Below, one piece after another: positions 7,404 to 17,394 of a stretch of DNA of 37,116 nucleotides (position 1 is the first letter of the stretch; every line of letters starts with the position of its first letter). The notes beneath the pieces were generated by a model. The model saw only the letters and a program-made list of their open reading frames with translations, did not search any database and was not told where the DNA came from. The stretch covers positions 1 through 37,116 of the forward strand of contig JAAXKA010000057.1 of the NCBI GenBank assembly GCA_012269555.1. The letters run 5' to 3'. Origin of the DNA: Alphaproteobacteria bacterium. GTDB lineage: Bacteria; Pseudomonadota; Alphaproteobacteria; Puniceispirillales; Puniceispirillaceae. Made by a program: the position numbers and the translations under genes.

Positions 7404-8123
7404 ATAACATCTTTTAAGAATACAGAGACAATTGCTTGGCAAGCGACCGTCCTAACCCTATATCCTGAAATGTTTCCAGGCACTCTCAAATATGCACTGG
7501 CAGGTCGAGCATTAAAAAATAAATTATGGCAGTTGGATGTAATAAATATTAGAGATTTTTCAACAGATAAACATGGTTCAGTGGATGATGCCCCATTAGG
7601 AGGAGGTCACGGTATGATTATGAGGGCAGACGTAATTGATGCTGCTTTACAGGCAACAAAAAATGCGCCAGGCCCGCGTTTTTACCCAAGTCCAAGAGGA
7701 GCAAAATTAACGCAATCGGAAATTCGCTCTCTTAGTAGAGGAAAAGGAGCATTGTTTATATGTGGCCGTTTTGAAGGCATAGACCAGCGTGTGATAGACA
7801 AGAATGATCTAATTGAAATATCTTTAGGAGACTATATTTTATCGGGCGGAGAGTTAGCAACACAAGTGATTTTAGATAGTTGCATTCGTCTCTTGCCTGG
7901 GGTGATGGGTAACCACTTATCTCATGAGCAGGAGAGTTTTGAGAATGGTTTGCTAGAGCATCCAAATTATACACAGCCAAGAATATGGCAAGGGATAGCA
8001 GCTCCAGAAGTGTTATCCTCTGGACATCATGAAAAAATTGCAAGCTGGCGAAAAAGTCAGTCAGAAGATATAACCAAGAAAAGGCGCCCAGATCTATGGC
8101 AAGATTATTTGGATAATAAATAA
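7404..8123 (+). CDS. trmD: tRNA (guanine-37-N1)-methyltransferase TrmD, apparent AUA start
   Basis: SPOUT methyltransferase making m1G37, which prevents frameshifting. Knot motifs are clear: DAPLGGGHGMIMRADV, FICGRFEGIDQRVID, SLGDYILSGGELATQVI and LLPGVMGN. The first ATG in frame (7470) falls inside the conserved first strand, WQATVLTLYPEMFPG, so translation must begin upstream. Between the in-frame TAG at 7392 and the TGG at 7437 there is no ATG, GTG or TTG. ATA 7404 sits 6 nt after AGGAG (7393-7397), the textbook position, giving 239 residues; ATT 7431 is the only other near-cognate start and lacks a ribosome site. Either AUA initiates, or the start was ATG and carries a G-to-A change or base error. 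Product identity is certain, the start is inferred. Confidence 0.85.
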   Translation: MTSFKNTETIAWQATVLTLYPEMFPGTLKYALAGRALKNKLWQLDVINIRDFSTDKHGSVDDAPLGGGHGMIMRADVIDAALQATKNAPGPRFYPSPRGAKLTQSEIRSLSRGKGALFICGRFEGIDQRVIDKNDLIEISLGDYILSGGELATQVILDSCIRLLPGVMGNHLSHEQESFENGLLEHPNYTQPRIWQGIAAPEVLSSGHHEKIASWRKSQSEDITKKRRPDLWQDYLDNK

Positions 8124-8141
8124 TTTTAACGTTGAAAAAAG

Positions 8142-8170
8142 TTGACAGATTATAGACTAGACGGCATTAA
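8142..8170 (+). promoter_or_regulatory. Candidate rplS promoter (TTGACA-17-CATTAA)
   Basis: TTGACA (8142-8147), a 17-nt spacer and CATTAA (8165-8170) lie 27 bp before the rplS start. This would let L19 be expressed independently of rimM-trmD. The layout matches the candidate ffh promoter. Confidence 0.45.
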
Positions 8171-8196
8171 GGTTTTGTCGCGAAAAGGAGATGATT

Positions 8197-8574
8197 ATGA
8201 ACCTCATCGATAAGATAGAAAAAAAGCAAATTGAAACAATTCTCGCACAAAGAGAAGTCCCAGAATTTGGTCCAGGCGACACTTTGAAAATAGATGTGAA
8301 GGTTGTTGAGGGTACACGAGAGAGGGTTCAGGCTTTTGAAGGTGTGTGCATCGGCCGCAAGAATGATGGAATAGGTTCATCGTTTACTGTTCGCAAGATT
8401 TCATATGGTGAGGGAGTAGAGCGCGTGTTTCCTCTTTACTCTCCAAAAATCCAAGCAATACACGTGCTTCGTCGTGGACGTGTTCGTAGAGCAAAACTCT
8501 ATTATCTACGTGGACGCACAGGAAAAGCTGCACGCATTGCTGAAAAAGTGACTAACAGAACAAAATCTGCTTAA
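8197..8574 (+). CDS. rplS: 50S ribosomal protein L19
   Basis: L19 lies at the subunit interface. Family blocks are present: [61 protein letters not shown] and [26 protein letters not shown] 8197 (125 residues) is preferred over ATG 8191 because AAAAGGAG ends directly at 8190, leaving no spacer for the first ATG and 6 nt for the second. It follows trmD by 73 bp with its own promoter candidate in the gap. Confidence 0.96.
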   Translation: MNLIDKIEKKQIETILAQREVPEFGPGDTLKIDVKVVEGTRERVQAFEGVCIGRKNDGIGSSFTVRKISYGEGVERVFPLYSPKIQAIHVLRRGRVRRAKLYYLRGRTGKAARIAEKVTNRTKSA

Positions 8575-8674
8575 CTAAAATCGTTTTTTTAAATATTGCG
8601 CTCTTTGATAAATGTTCTGAAAAAGTTTACGGGGCAAATAGAGGGCTATAGATATCGCACCAAAGGAGACAGTG

Positions 8675-10078
8675 ATGGTAAAGCCGCGTACGTTATTTGA
8701 TAAAATATGGGATGCCCATTTAATTCATCAGGCTGAAGATGGAACCTCCCTCATCTACATTGATAGACATTTGGTGCACGAAGTTACTAGCCCACAAGCA
8801 TTTGAGGGTTTGCGTAATTCTTCTCGTACTGTAAGAGAGTCAGCCAGAACACTTGCTGTCGCAGACCATAACGTCCCAACTTCTGATCGTTCAAAAGGAA
8901 TAGCAGATGCTGAAAGTAGATTGCAAGTTGAAACATTGGCACAGAATGCCAAAGATTTTGGCATTCCTTTTTTCTCAATGGAGGATATTAGGCAGGGTAT
9001 TGTTCACGTAATCGGTCCTGAACAAGGTTTCACTCAGCCTGGTATGACTATTGTTTGTGGTGACTCCCATACGGCAACCCATGGTGCTTTTGGTGCTTTA
9101 GCTTTTGGTATAGGGACATCCGAAGTAGAACATGTTTTGGCAACACAAACACTAATACAGCGTCCTGCAAAGAACATGCGCATCACTGTCTCTGGCAGTG
9201 TTGCTTCTTTTGTTACAGCCAAAGATATTATTCTTGCAATTATCGGTAAGATTGGAACTGCTGGTGGTACAGGCCATGTAATTGAATTTGCTGGTGAAGC
9301 AATAAAGGACTTATCGATGGAGGGGCGAATGACCGTTTGCAACATGGCCATTGAAGCTGGGGCACGAGCTGGTATGGTTGCTCCAGATGAAAAAACATTT
9401 GCATATATAAAAGGAAAGCCTATGGCGCCTTCTGATGAATTATGGGATAAGGCATTAGACTGGTGGAAAAGTCTTCCTTCGGATGATGGCGCTGTTTATG
9501 ATACTGAGATAACCTTGCAAGCATCTGAAATTGTTCCTACTGTGACTTGGGGAACAAGTCCAGAAGATGCATTGCCCATTACAGATTATGTTCCTAATCC
9601 AGAAAAAATTTCAGATCCTGTATTAAAGGCAAAAATTGAGAGAAGTCTCGATTACATGGGATTAAAAGCAGGACAAAAACTTACAGATATTCAGATTGAT
9701 ACTGTATTTATTGGTTCTTGTACTAATAGCAGGATCGAAGATTTAAGAGCTGCGGCGGGTATCATTGAAGGTAGAAAAGTTAAAACTGGTTTAAGAGCGT
9801 TAGTTGTTCCAGGGTCAGGCTTAGTAAAACAAATGGCAGAAGAAGAAGGGCTTGATAAAATATTTAAAGAAGCTGGCTTTGATTGGCGAGAGCCTGGATG
9901 TTCTATGTGCTTAGCTATGAATGCTGACAAATTATCTGAGGGTGAGCGTGCTGCTTCTACATCCAATCGAAATTTTGAGGGGCGTCAGGGAAGAGGTGGA
10001 CGCACTCACCTCGTTAGCCCAGAAATGGCCGCCGCTGCCGCCTTAACTGGGCACCTTTCAGACATTAGAGAATTATAA
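8675..10078 (+). CDS. leuC: 3-isopropylmalate dehydratase, large subunit
   Basis: Aconitase-family enzyme that, with LeuD, isomerises 2- to 3-isopropylmalate in leucine synthesis. The 467 residues contain [42 protein letters not shown] and [17 protein letters not shown]. The [4Fe-4S] cysteines are in GSCTNSR (Cys349) and CSMC (Cys409, Cys412). AAAGGAG lies 6 nt before ATG 8675; a GTG directly upstream (8672) is too close to it. The 100-bp gap from rplS holds no ORF or clear terminator. leuD follows 12 bp later. Confidence 0.97.
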   Translation: MVKPRTLFDKIWDAHLIHQAEDGTSLIYIDRHLVHEVTSPQAFEGLRNSSRTVRESARTLAVADHNVPTSDRSKGIADAESRLQVETLAQNAKDFGIPFFSMEDIRQGIVHVIGPEQGFTQPGMTIVCGDSHTATHGAFGALAFGIGTSEVEHVLATQTLIQRPAKNMRITVSGSVASFVTAKDIILAIIGKIGTAGGTGHVIEFAGEAIKDLSMEGRMTVCNMAIEAGARAGMVAPDEKTFAYIKGKPMAPSDELWDKALDWWKSLPSDDGAVYDTEITLQASEIVPTVTWGTSPEDALPITDYVPNPEKISDPVLKAKIERSLDYMGLKAGQKLTDIQIDTVFIGSCTNSRIEDLRAAAGIIEGRKVKTGLRALVVPGSGLVKQMAEEEGLDKIFKEAGFDWREPGCSMCLAMNADKLSEGERAASTSNRNFEGRQGRGGRTHLVSPEMAAAAALTGHLSDIREL

Positions 10079-10090
10079 GGGGCTATTACA

Positions 10091-10696
10091 ATGCAGAAAT
10101 TTGATAAATTAGAGGGTGTGGCAGCGCCTATGGATATCATCAATATTGACACAGATATGATTATTCCAAAGCAGTTCTTAAAAACAATTAAGCGTTCTGG
10201 TCTTGGAAAAAGTTTATTTTTCGAAATGCGATATACAAATGATGGAGACGAAAACGCGGATTTTATTTTGAATAAGCCGTCTTACAGAAGTGCTCAAATT
10301 TTGGTAGCTGGGGACAATTTTGGATGTGGTTCAAGTCGCGAGCACGCGCCGTGGGCGTTGCTCGATTATGGCATTCGATGTGTGATATCTACTAGTTTTG
10401 CTGATATCTTCTATAATAATTGCTTTAAAAACGGCATCCTACCTATAAAAGTAACTCCTGAACAAAGAGATGCATTGCTTGCAGATGCAGCAGACATTGA
10501 AAATCCAGAATTAAAAATTGATTTGAACTTACAGAAAATATCACGTCCCAACGGGGCAACAATCTCATTTGAGATAGATCCATTCCGGAAGGAATGTTTG
10601 TTAAATGGTCTTGATGATATCGGATTAACTTTGGAAAAATCAGAAATAATTCGCTCTTATGAGCAAAAACGAAGTTCTAGCCTGCCCTGGTTATGA
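10091..10696 (+). CDS. leuD: 3-isopropylmalate dehydratase, small subunit
   Basis: Swivel-domain partner of LeuC. Its 201 residues show [56 protein letters not shown] and [17 protein letters not shown], all hallmarks of LeuD rather than the archaeal-type small subunit. It ends with TGA, direct evidence that UGA is a normal stop in this genome. A possible hairpin spans the stop codon. Confidence 0.97.
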   Translation: MQKFDKLEGVAAPMDIINIDTDMIIPKQFLKTIKRSGLGKSLFFEMRYTNDGDENADFILNKPSYRSAQILVAGDNFGCGSSREHAPWALLDYGIRCVISTSFADIFYNNCFKNGILPIKVTPEQRDALLADAADIENPELKIDLNLQKISRPNGATISFEIDPFRKECLLNGLDDIGLTLEKSEIIRSYEQKRSSSLPWL

Positions 10697-10715
10697 CGTC
10701 TATTTAGTTAGGGCA
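10683..10715 (+). other. Possible RNA hairpin spanning the leuD stop codon
   Basis: TGCCCT (10683-10688) pairs perfectly with AGGGCA (10710-10715), and the adjoining GGTTA/TAGTT can extend the stem with G-U pairs, giving about 11 pairs around an 11-nt loop that contains the stop. No T-run follows, so a processing site or partial terminator between leuD and leuB is more likely than a strong terminator. Confidence 0.3.
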
Positions 10716-10771
10716 AGAGAGCATTTTGCATTATATCAAACAATGTGTAGTAGTAGAATAAGGAATTTTGT

Positions 10772-11887
10772 ATGGCATCAAATAGAAAAGTGATGGTTCT
10801 CGCAGGAGATGGGATAGGCCAAGAAGTAATGCATGCAAATATGCAGATAATGGAATGGTTAGCAAAGCACCGTTCTTTAGGGTTTGATGTGTCGGAAGGA
10901 CTTGTTGGAGGAGCTGCATATGAAGCTCACGGTGTTCCACTTACAGACGAAACACTCTCAGACTCGATCGCAAGTGATGCTATATTGTTTGGCGCGGTAG
11001 GTAATCCAAAATATGACAATTTACCTTTTGAGTTAAAACCGGAACGTGGGCTACTCACACTTCGAAAGGAGTTAGATTTATTTGCTAACCTGCGCCCTGC
11101 GTTGGTGTTTGATCCGCTCATTAGTGCTTCAACACTGAAGCCGGAGGTGATATCTGGTCTTGATATATTGATTTTGCGCGAATTGTGTGGCGGGGTATAT
11201 TTTGCGGAGCCCAGAGGCATTGATGAAATGGCTGACGGTCAGAAAAAAGGCTATGACACTAATGCATACACAACTAGTGAGATAGAGAGAATTGGGAGGG
11301 TTGGCTTTGATTTAGCCAGAAAACGTGATGGTAGGCTAACTTCTGTAGAGAAAGCTAATGTAATGCTTTCAGGCGTTCTTTGGCGTGATGTTATTACAGC
11401 TTTGCACAAAGAAGAAGGCGATGGGGTTGAGCTATCTCACATGTATGCTGATAATTGTGCTATGCAGCTAGTTAGAAATCCAAAACAGTTTGATGTCATA
11501 GTAACAGATAATTTATTTGGCGATTTACTATCAGATTGCGCCGCAATGCTAACAGGCTCTTTGGGCATGTTACCTTCTGCATCTCTTGGAGAACCAGATC
11601 CTGAAACTAAAATTCCAAGAGCAATGTACGAGCCAGTTCACGGTTCTGCGCCAGACATCGCCGGTAAAAATTTAGCAAATCCCCTTGCCCAGCTTTTGAG
11701 CTTTGCAATGATGCTTAGGTATAGTTTTGACCAGCCAGATGAGGCAGAGCTTGTAGAAAATGCAGTTAGTGATGCTTTGTCAACAGGTATGCGGACAGCA
11801 GATATTATGTCAAATGGAGCTATAGCTGTAGGCACAGATCAGATGACACAGGCTGTTATAGACTCAATGGATAAGCTTGCAAGATAA
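10772..11887 (+). CDS. leuB: 3-isopropylmalate dehydrogenase
   Basis: NAD-dependent oxidative decarboxylation of 3-isopropylmalate, the next step after LeuCD. The 371-residue protein has [37 protein letters not shown] (substrate arginine region), SVEKANVM (catalytic lysine), [17 protein letters not shown] and the NAD-binding loop [18 protein letters not shown]. The 75-bp leuD-leuB gap carries the tail of the hairpin. The regulator or leader controlling the leu genes is not visible. Confidence 0.97.
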   Translation: MASNRKVMVLAGDGIGQEVMHANMQIMEWLAKHRSLGFDVSEGLVGGAAYEAHGVPLTDETLSDSIASDAILFGAVGNPKYDNLPFELKPERGLLTLRKELDLFANLRPALVFDPLISASTLKPEVISGLDILILRELCGGVYFAEPRGIDEMADGQKKGYDTNAYTTSEIERIGRVGFDLARKRDGRLTSVEKANVMLSGVLWRDVITALHKEEGDGVELSHMYADNCAMQLVRNPKQFDVIVTDNLFGDLLSDCAAMLTGSLGMLPSASLGEPDPETKIPRAMYEPVHGSAPDIAGKNLANPLAQLLSFAMMLRYSFDQPDEAELVENAVSDALSTGMRTADIMSNGAIAVGTDQMTQAVIDSMDKLAR

Positions 11888-11931
11888 CGGAACGAATTGT
11901 GTTCAACTAGGCAATTTTTAAGGAGTATCTT

Positions 11932-12960
11932 ATGGGATATAAAGTAGCTGTAGTTGGTGCAACTGGTGCTGTTGGTAGAGAAATGCTTCAGACATTAAGC
12001 GAGCGAAAATTTCCAGCTGATGAAGTGTTTGCTTTAGCTAGTGAAAAGTCAACGGGAAAAGAAATATCTTATGGGGAGGATGGCGTAATTAAAGTAACTT
12101 CTCTAGATAAATTTGATTTCTCTAGTGCGGACATAGCGCTATTCTCGGCAGGTGGAGAGCTATCAAAAGCCTATGCGCCTAGAGCCGGACAAGAAGGATG
12201 TTTGGTGATCGATAATAGCTCAGCATTCCGAATGGATCCAAATGTCCCTCTGATTGTTCCAGAAGTAAACCCTGATACGTTGAAACAAGCTAAGCCTGAA
12301 AACAAAGGCAAAAATATTATTGCAAATCCAAATTGCTCAACAGCTCAACTTGTGGTTGCATTAAAACCCATCCACGATGTCTTTACTATAAAGAGAGTAG
12401 TTGTTTCTACTTATCAAGCAACTTCTGGTGCAGGCAGTCTAGGCATGGAAGAACTTTTTAATCAAACCAAAGGAATTTTTGTAAATGATACAGTGACACC
12501 AGAGGTGTTTACTAAACAGATTGCATTCAATGCTATTCCACACATTGATGTATTTATGGATGATGGATTTACAAAAGAAGAATGGAAAATGCAGGTTGAA
12601 ACAGCAAAAATTCTGGATCCAAATATCAAGCTCGTAGCACATTGTGTTCGTATACCAGTATTTATAGGTCATTCTGAAGCTGTTTTTATTGAAACTGAAA
12701 AATCATTTGAAGAAAAACAGATTAGAGAGTTATTGCGTAATGCTGAGGGACTAGCTGTTATTGACATGCGTTCAGACGAGGGATATGCGACACCTGTAGA
12801 GTGTGCTGGAGATGATTTAGTTTTTGTTAGTAGGATACGTAAGGATATTACAGTTGAAAATGGATTAGTTTTCTGGTGCGTTTCAGATAATTTACGTAAA
12901 GGGGCAGCGCTAAACTCCGTCCAAATTGCAGAGCTTGCTGTTGCACAAAAATATTTTTAA
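11932..12960 (+). CDS. asd: Aspartate-semialdehyde dehydrogenase
   Basis: Reduces aspartyl phosphate to the semialdehyde, the branch point to lysine/diaminopimelate, threonine and methionine, so it also feeds DapF upstream. The 342 residues include the NADP loop GATGAVGREML (9-19), the catalytic Cys135 in NPNCSTAQ and His247 in RIPVFIGHSEAV. AAGGAG lies 7 nt before the ATG. It is the last gene of the leu-asd run and converges with pdxY across a 34-bp gap that shows no strong terminator. Confidence 0.97.
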   Translation: MGYKVAVVGATGAVGREMLQTLSERKFPADEVFALASEKSTGKEISYGEDGVIKVTSLDKFDFSSADIALFSAGGELSKAYAPRAGQEGCLVIDNSSAFRMDPNVPLIVPEVNPDTLKQAKPENKGKNIIANPNCSTAQLVVALKPIHDVFTIKRVVVSTYQATSGAGSLGMEELFNQTKGIFVNDTVTPEVFTKQIAFNAIPHIDVFMDDGFTKEEWKMQVETAKILDPNIKLVAHCVRIPVFIGHSEAVFIETEKSFEEKQIRELLRNAEGLAVIDMRSDEGYATPVECAGDDLVFVSRIRKDITVENGLVFWCVSDNLRKGAALNSVQIAELAVAQKYF

Positions 12961-12994
12961 TTTGAGTTTTGCCCCAAAAAATTGCAAAGGTATA

Positions 12995-13786
12995 TTAACG
13001 AATTAAATCTATGGTTAGTAGTGGCATAGACTGTCTTGATTGAGACTGCTCAATTAGAGATTGTGTGATGCGACAGGCTTTGTTTGCAGCTTCTATTTGA
13101 GTTTTTCCAGATACTAATAAAGATGTTAAGATTGCCGCCAATGTGTCGCCCGCTCCAGAAATACCTGCTCTTTGTTTTTTATGCCGGAAAACACTTATAT
13201 GATCTGGGCCAACCAATATATCAGCTATCTCATTTTCCGCTGAAAAAACACCAGTTGTTAAAACCCATTCAGGTCCTTTTGATTGTATGATTTTGCTAGC
13301 TTTAACTGCTGTATCTACATCGGAAACGCAAATATCAGACAAATAAGATGACTCAAATACATTAGGCGTCGTTACAGTAGAGAGTGGTAATAATTGTCTT
13401 TTTGATTCTTCGGCAAGCTCCTTATCTATATAAAGAGAGCCGTTATCTCCAAACACAGGGTCATAGATGTATAGAGTTTCTGGATTTTTAATTACATGTT
13501 TGCGTATGACATTGACTTGTCCCTTGTGACCAAGATAACCAGTTTGTATAGCATCGATATTGTTTGCACTTTTCACCTTTTTTAATTCTCTCAACAAGCA
13601 GTCCATCTGCCCTTTTGGCATAACAAATTTAGAGGCATTTATGATACCAGGATGGGCTGCAAGAACTACACTATTTATGCAAAGAGTCTCGTGCCCAAAT
13701 AGAGTATGGATTGGCACAGCAACCGTATTTCCAACACGACCTGAAACAACACTGGACTGAATTGATAGTATGGAAGGTGATTTCAT
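12995..13786 (-). CDS. pdxY: Pyridoxal kinase PdxY
   Basis: PfkB/ribokinase-fold kinase that salvages pyridoxal to pyridoxal 5'-phosphate. The 263-residue protein starts MKSPSILSIQSSVVSGRVGN, the pyridoxal kinase signature, and has TGYLGHKGQ, DPVFGDNGSLY, TTPNVFE and the phosphate-binding GISGAGDTLAA. The same frame is open to GTG 13801; neither start has a ribosome site, and ATG 13786 fits the conserved N-terminus. It is the only minus-strand gene between the leu-asd and sdh runs and is divergent from sdhC. PdxK is a possible alternative name. Confidence 0.88.
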   Translation of the reverse strand: MKSPSILSIQSSVVSGRVGNTVAVPIHTLFGHETLCINSVVLAAHPGIINASKFVMPKGQMDCLLRELKKVKSANNIDAIQTGYLGHKGQVNVIRKHVIKNPETLYIYDPVFGDNGSLYIDKELAEESKRQLLPLSTVTTPNVFESSYLSDICVSDVDTAVKASKIIQSKGPEWVLTTGVFSAENEIADILVGPDHISVFRHKKQRAGISGAGDTLAAILTSLLVSGKTQIEAANKACRITQSLIEQSQSRQSMPLLTIDLIR

Positions 13787-13888
13787 TAGGAATAATAACA
13801 CTTAAAGCGATTTTAAGAAATCAGATTTAAATAAAAGAGGTCTTTTTACTAGATCATGAAAACATTCGTAAATCTAACGTCGGATTTG

Positions 13889-13917
13889 TTGATTTTGATA
13901 AGTGGCTGTCTTATACC
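13889..13917 (+). promoter_or_regulatory. Candidate sdh operon promoter (TTGATT-17-TATACC)
   Basis: TTGATT (13889-13894) and TATACC (13912-13917) are 17 nt apart in the divergent pdxY-sdhC gap, about 37 bp before the sdhC ATG. Pattern match only. Confidence 0.35.
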
Positions 13918-13953
13918 TGATCTACTAGAAGATACAAAAGGATTTTGATAAAA

Positions 13954-14334
13954 ATGTCTCGGCCTCGTCCTCTATCGCCACATTTATCTATCTGGCGATT
14001 TCAGCTCCCCGCTGTAATGTCTATTACCCATCGAATGACAGGGGTTATTTTGGCATCTGGAACTATTTTGCTAACTTGTTGGCTCCTAGCTCTTGCGTTC
14101 GGAGAAAATAGTTTCAACCTTGTATCCATAATAATATTCCACCCTCTTGGACAGCTTGTAATGTTTGGTTATTCGGTTGTGTTATTTTATCATGCGAGCA
14201 ATGGTGTGCGTCATTTGTTCTGGGATTTTGGAAAAGCACTTGATGTGCCAGGCGTTTATACGTCAGGGCGTATTGCCTTGATAACAATGTTTTTCCTGAT
14301 AGTTGGTTTTTGGTCAGTAATATTTTTTAGTTAG
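13954..14334 (+). CDS. sdhC: Succinate dehydrogenase cytochrome b556 subunit
   Basis: Membrane anchor of complex II. Its 126 residues begin RPRPLSPHLSIWRF, then SITHRMTGVILASG (quinone-site Ser/Arg region), and form three hydrophobic segments. The haem-ligand histidine is in FYHASNGVRHLFWD. ATG 13954 is preferred over the in-frame TTG 13945, which lies only 2 nt from the AAAAGGA site. sdhD follows after 9 bp. Confidence 0.95.
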   Translation: MSRPRPLSPHLSIWRFQLPAVMSITHRMTGVILASGTILLTCWLLALAFGENSFNLVSIIIFHPLGQLVMFGYSVVLFYHASNGVRHLFWDFGKALDVPGVYTSGRIALITMFFLIVGFWSVIFFS

Positions 14335-14343
14335 GAAAACAAA

Positions 14344-14736
14344 ATGGCACAGCCTTCAAATTCAATGAGAACTCCACTTGCAAAGGCACGCGGTCTCGGT
14401 TCAGCTAAATCGGGGGTGCATCATTGGTGGTATCAAAGACTAACGGCTATAGCTATGGTACCTTTGGTTTTATCAGCTATATATTTGATCTTTAGGATAG
14501 CAGGCTCTGATTATAACCAAGCTATTTCTCTTCTTCAAAACCCATTTCATGCCGCTATTTTATTATTATTGATTATTATAGGCTTCTGGCATTGCATGCT
14601 TGGAATTCAAGTTGTGATAGAAGATTATGTTGGTTCAGAATGGGGACGAATATCATCAATAATCGTTGTTAAGGCTATACTTATCTTGCTTGCAACTTTA
14701 TCAGCTCTATCTTTACTGAAGATAGTATCAATCTAA
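14344..14736 (+). CDS. sdhD: Succinate dehydrogenase hydrophobic membrane anchor subunit
   Basis: Second membrane anchor of complex II, 130 residues with three predicted helices. SKSG-like GLGSAKSGVHHWWYQRLTA and the HCMLGIQVVIEDYV block (haem and quinone site, with the DY pair) identify it. It lies between sdhC and sdhA in the standard CDAB order. Confidence 0.93.
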   Translation: MAQPSNSMRTPLAKARGLGSAKSGVHHWWYQRLTAIAMVPLVLSAIYLIFRIAGSDYNQAISLLQNPFHAAILLLLIIIGFWHCMLGIQVVIEDYVGSEWGRISSIIVVKAILILLATLSALSLLKIVSI

Positions 14737-14778
14737 TTGGTTACGAAAAAAATTGACTGTAGAAAAGGTAAATAAATA

Positions 14779-16569
14779 ATGAGTGCATATGAAATTACAG
14801 ATCATCACTATGATGTGGTTGTTGTTGGAGCGGGTGGTGCAGGATTGAGAGCAACATTAGGCATGGCAACATCGGGTCTGCGCACTGCATGTGTAACCAA
14901 AGTGTTCCCAACTCGTTCACACACTGTAGCGGCTCAAGGCGGTATAGGCGCTGCGCTCAACAACATGGGCGAAGGTGATGGATGGCGTTATCACATGTAT
15001 GATACGGTTAAGGGTTCAGACTGGCTTGGAGATCAAGATGCAATTGAATATATGTGTCGAGAAGCCATTCCATCTGTGATTGAACTAGAGCATTATGGTG
15101 TTCCTTTTTCTAGAACAGATGAAGGCAACATTTACCAAAGACCTTTTGGAGGCCATACATTGGATTATGGGAAGTCTATGGCAAGACGTGCTTGTGCTGC
15201 TGCTGATAGAACAGGGCACGCAATTTTACATACACTTTATCAGCAGTGTTTAAAACACGCTGCAGAATTTTTTGTGGAATATTATGCTATAGATCTGATT
15301 ATGGATGATAATGGAACATGTCAGGGCATCGTTGCATTATGTATGGAAGATGGTTCTATACACCGCTTTCTTGGACAACGAACGGTTCTTGCTACTGGTG
15401 GGTATGGAAGGGTTTATTTTTCTTGCACATCTGCTCATACCTGCACCGGTGATGGGAACGCGATGGCATTGCGTGCAGGGCTACCACTTCAAGATATGGA
15501 GTTTGTACAATTCCACCCAACAGGTGTTTATGGAGCAGGTGTTTTGATTACAGAAGGAGCTCGTGGTGAGGGTGGGTATCTTACCAACTCTGAGGGTGAG
15601 CGGTTCATGGAGAGATATGCGCCGACTGCTAAAGATTTAGCCAGTCGAGATGTGGTAAGTAGGTCAATGACAATTGAAATTAATGAGGGAAGAGGAGTTG
15701 GCCCGAAAAAAGATCATATAATGTTGCACCTTGAGCACATAGATCCGGAGACTCTTCATCAAAGATTACCCGGCATTACTGAAACAGCTAAAATTTTTTG
15801 TGGTGTTGATGTAACCAAAGACCCAATTCCTGTTCTACCAACAGTGCATTATAATATGGGTGGTGTGCCAACAAATTATCATGGTGAAGTGTTATGTCCA
15901 AGTGACTCAGACCCAAATAAAACTGTTCAAGGACTAATGGCCATAGGGGAGGCTGCATGTGTTTCTGTCCATGGGGCAAATAGGCTCGGAACAAATTCAC
16001 TTCTTGATATTGTGGTTTTTGGTAGGGCAGCAGCACACCGAGCAAGGGAAGTGCTAACGCCAGGAGCATCTCACGCACCAGTATCCAAAGTATCATCAGA
16101 CCGTGCTATTAGCAGGTTAGATAGAATGCGTCATTCAAAGGGCGATAAACAGCCAGGTGAACTAAGGCTTGAGATGCAACTGGCAATGCAAAAATATGCA
16201 GCCGTTTTTCGTTCAGGTGAATCACTTACAGAGGGTGTAAAAACAATGGACTCTATAGCGGGGGATATGAACAATATTGGTATTCAGGATAGGTCTTTAA
16301 TATGGAATACCGATTTAATAGAGGCGATGGAACTAGAAAACCTGATGGGGCAGGCTTTAGTAACTATCCGTTCTGCTGAACAGAGAAAGGAATCAAGAGG
16401 AGCTCATGCACATGAAGATTTTTCTGAAAGAGACGATAAGAATTGGATGAAACACACAGTGATGTGGCTTGATGATGAAAACAAATCCTCCGTCACCTAT
16501 CGTGATGTGACGTTAACAACACTTACCAATGAAGTAGAGTCTATACCACCAGTGGCACGTGTATATTAA
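14779..16569 (+). CDS. sdhA: Succinate dehydrogenase flavoprotein subunit
   Basis: Oxidises succinate to fumarate with covalently bound FAD. The 596-residue protein has the dinucleotide motif GAGGAG (17-22), the flavin-attachment histidine in [11 protein letters not shown] (His48), [11 protein letters not shown], the active-site TEGARGEGG and the C-terminal [19 protein letters not shown]. It follows sdhD by 42 bp and is followed 14 bp later by sdhB. Confidence 0.98.
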   Translation: MSAYEITDHHYDVVVVGAGGAGLRATLGMATSGLRTACVTKVFPTRSHTVAAQGGIGAALNNMGEGDGWRYHMYDTVKGSDWLGDQDAIEYMCREAIPSVIELEHYGVPFSRTDEGNIYQRPFGGHTLDYGKSMARRACAAADRTGHAILHTLYQQCLKHAAEFFVEYYAIDLIMDDNGTCQGIVALCMEDGSIHRFLGQRTVLATGGYGRVYFSCTSAHTCTGDGNAMALRAGLPLQDMEFVQFHPTGVYGAGVLITEGARGEGGYLTNSEGERFMERYAPTAKDLASRDVVSRSMTIEINEGRGVGPKKDHIMLHLEHIDPETLHQRLPGITETAKIFCGVDVTKDPIPVLPTVHYNMGGVPTNYHGEVLCPSDSDPNKTVQGLMAIGEAACVSVHGANRLGTNSLLDIVVFGRAAAHRAREVLTPGASHAPVSKVSSDRAISRLDRMRHSKGDKQPGELRLEMQLAMQKYAAVFRSGESLTEGVKTMDSIAGDMNNIGIQDRSLIWNTDLIEAMELENLMGQALVTIRSAEQRKESRGAHAHEDFSERDDKNWMKHTVMWLDDENKSSVTYRDVTLTTLTNEVESIPPVARVY

Positions 16570-16583
16570 TTAGGAAAAATGAT

Positions 16584-17366
16584 ATGGCTGAATTTACCCT
16601 TCCCACACATTCAAAAGTTACAAAAGGAGATTTTTTCCCAGCTAAAAAAACAGCTGAGAATGTTAAGACATTCTCAATTTACCGTTGGTCTCCAGAGGAC
16701 GATGATAATCCAAGGATGGATGATTTCGAAGTTGACTTGGACGAATGCGGTCCAATGGTATTGGATGCATTGATAAAAATAAAGTCAGAGGTTGATAGTT
16801 CTCTTACATTTAGGCGTTCATGCAGAGAAGGTATTTGTGGCTCATGCTCCATGAACATTGACGGTACAAATACGCTTGCTTGTTTAAAGGCAATAGAGGA
16901 TGTCAAGGGTGATGTAAAAATATATCCACTACCGCATATGCCGGTCGTAAAGGATCTTGTCCCAGATCTCACCCATGCATATGCACAATTAACTTCTATT
17001 GAGCCGTGGCTAAAAGCAGATACACCAGCGCCAGAAGGAAAGGAGCGCAAACAGTCCCCCGAAGAACGTCAAGAAATAGATGGGATGTGGGAGTGCGTTT
17101 TATGTTTTAGTTGCACCACGTCCTGCCCAAGCTATTGGTGGAATGGTGATAGGTATCTCGGACCAGCAGTATTGCTTCAAGCCTACCGTTGGATTGCGGA
17201 TAGCAGAGATGAATATACGGGCGAACGATTAGATGCGTTAGAAGACCCATTTCGTTTATATCGATGCCATACGATTATGAATTGCGCAAAAACTTGTCCA
17301 AAAGGGCTAAATCCTGGAAAGGCTATCGGTGAGATCAAGAAAAAAATGTTAGAGAGACAAAGTTAG
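16584..17366 (+). CDS. sdhB: Succinate dehydrogenase iron-sulfur subunit
   Basis: Carries electrons from FAD to quinone through three Fe-S clusters. In the 260 residues, CREGICGSC binds [2Fe-2S], [16 protein letters not shown] and [17 protein letters not shown] bind the [4Fe-4S] and [3Fe-4S] clusters. ATG 16584 is in the frame with these motifs; a nearby ATG at 16579 is out of frame. Confidence 0.98.
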   Translation: MAEFTLPTHSKVTKGDFFPAKKTAENVKTFSIYRWSPEDDDNPRMDDFEVDLDECGPMVLDALIKIKSEVDSSLTFRRSCREGICGSCSMNIDGTNTLACLKAIEDVKGDVKIYPLPHMPVVKDLVPDLTHAYAQLTSIEPWLKADTPAPEGKERKQSPEERQEIDGMWECVLCFSCTTSCPSYWWNGDRYLGPAVLLQAYRWIADSRDEYTGERLDALEDPFRLYRCHTIMNCAKTCPKGLNPGKAIGEIKKKMLERQS

Positions 17367-17394
17367 TAAAATATATTGGTCAGCAAAAAAGCCT

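Noticed and set aside
12961..12994. Bidirectional terminator between asd and pdxY
   Set aside because: Only a 5-bp TTTGC/GCAAA pairing with no following T-run is present.
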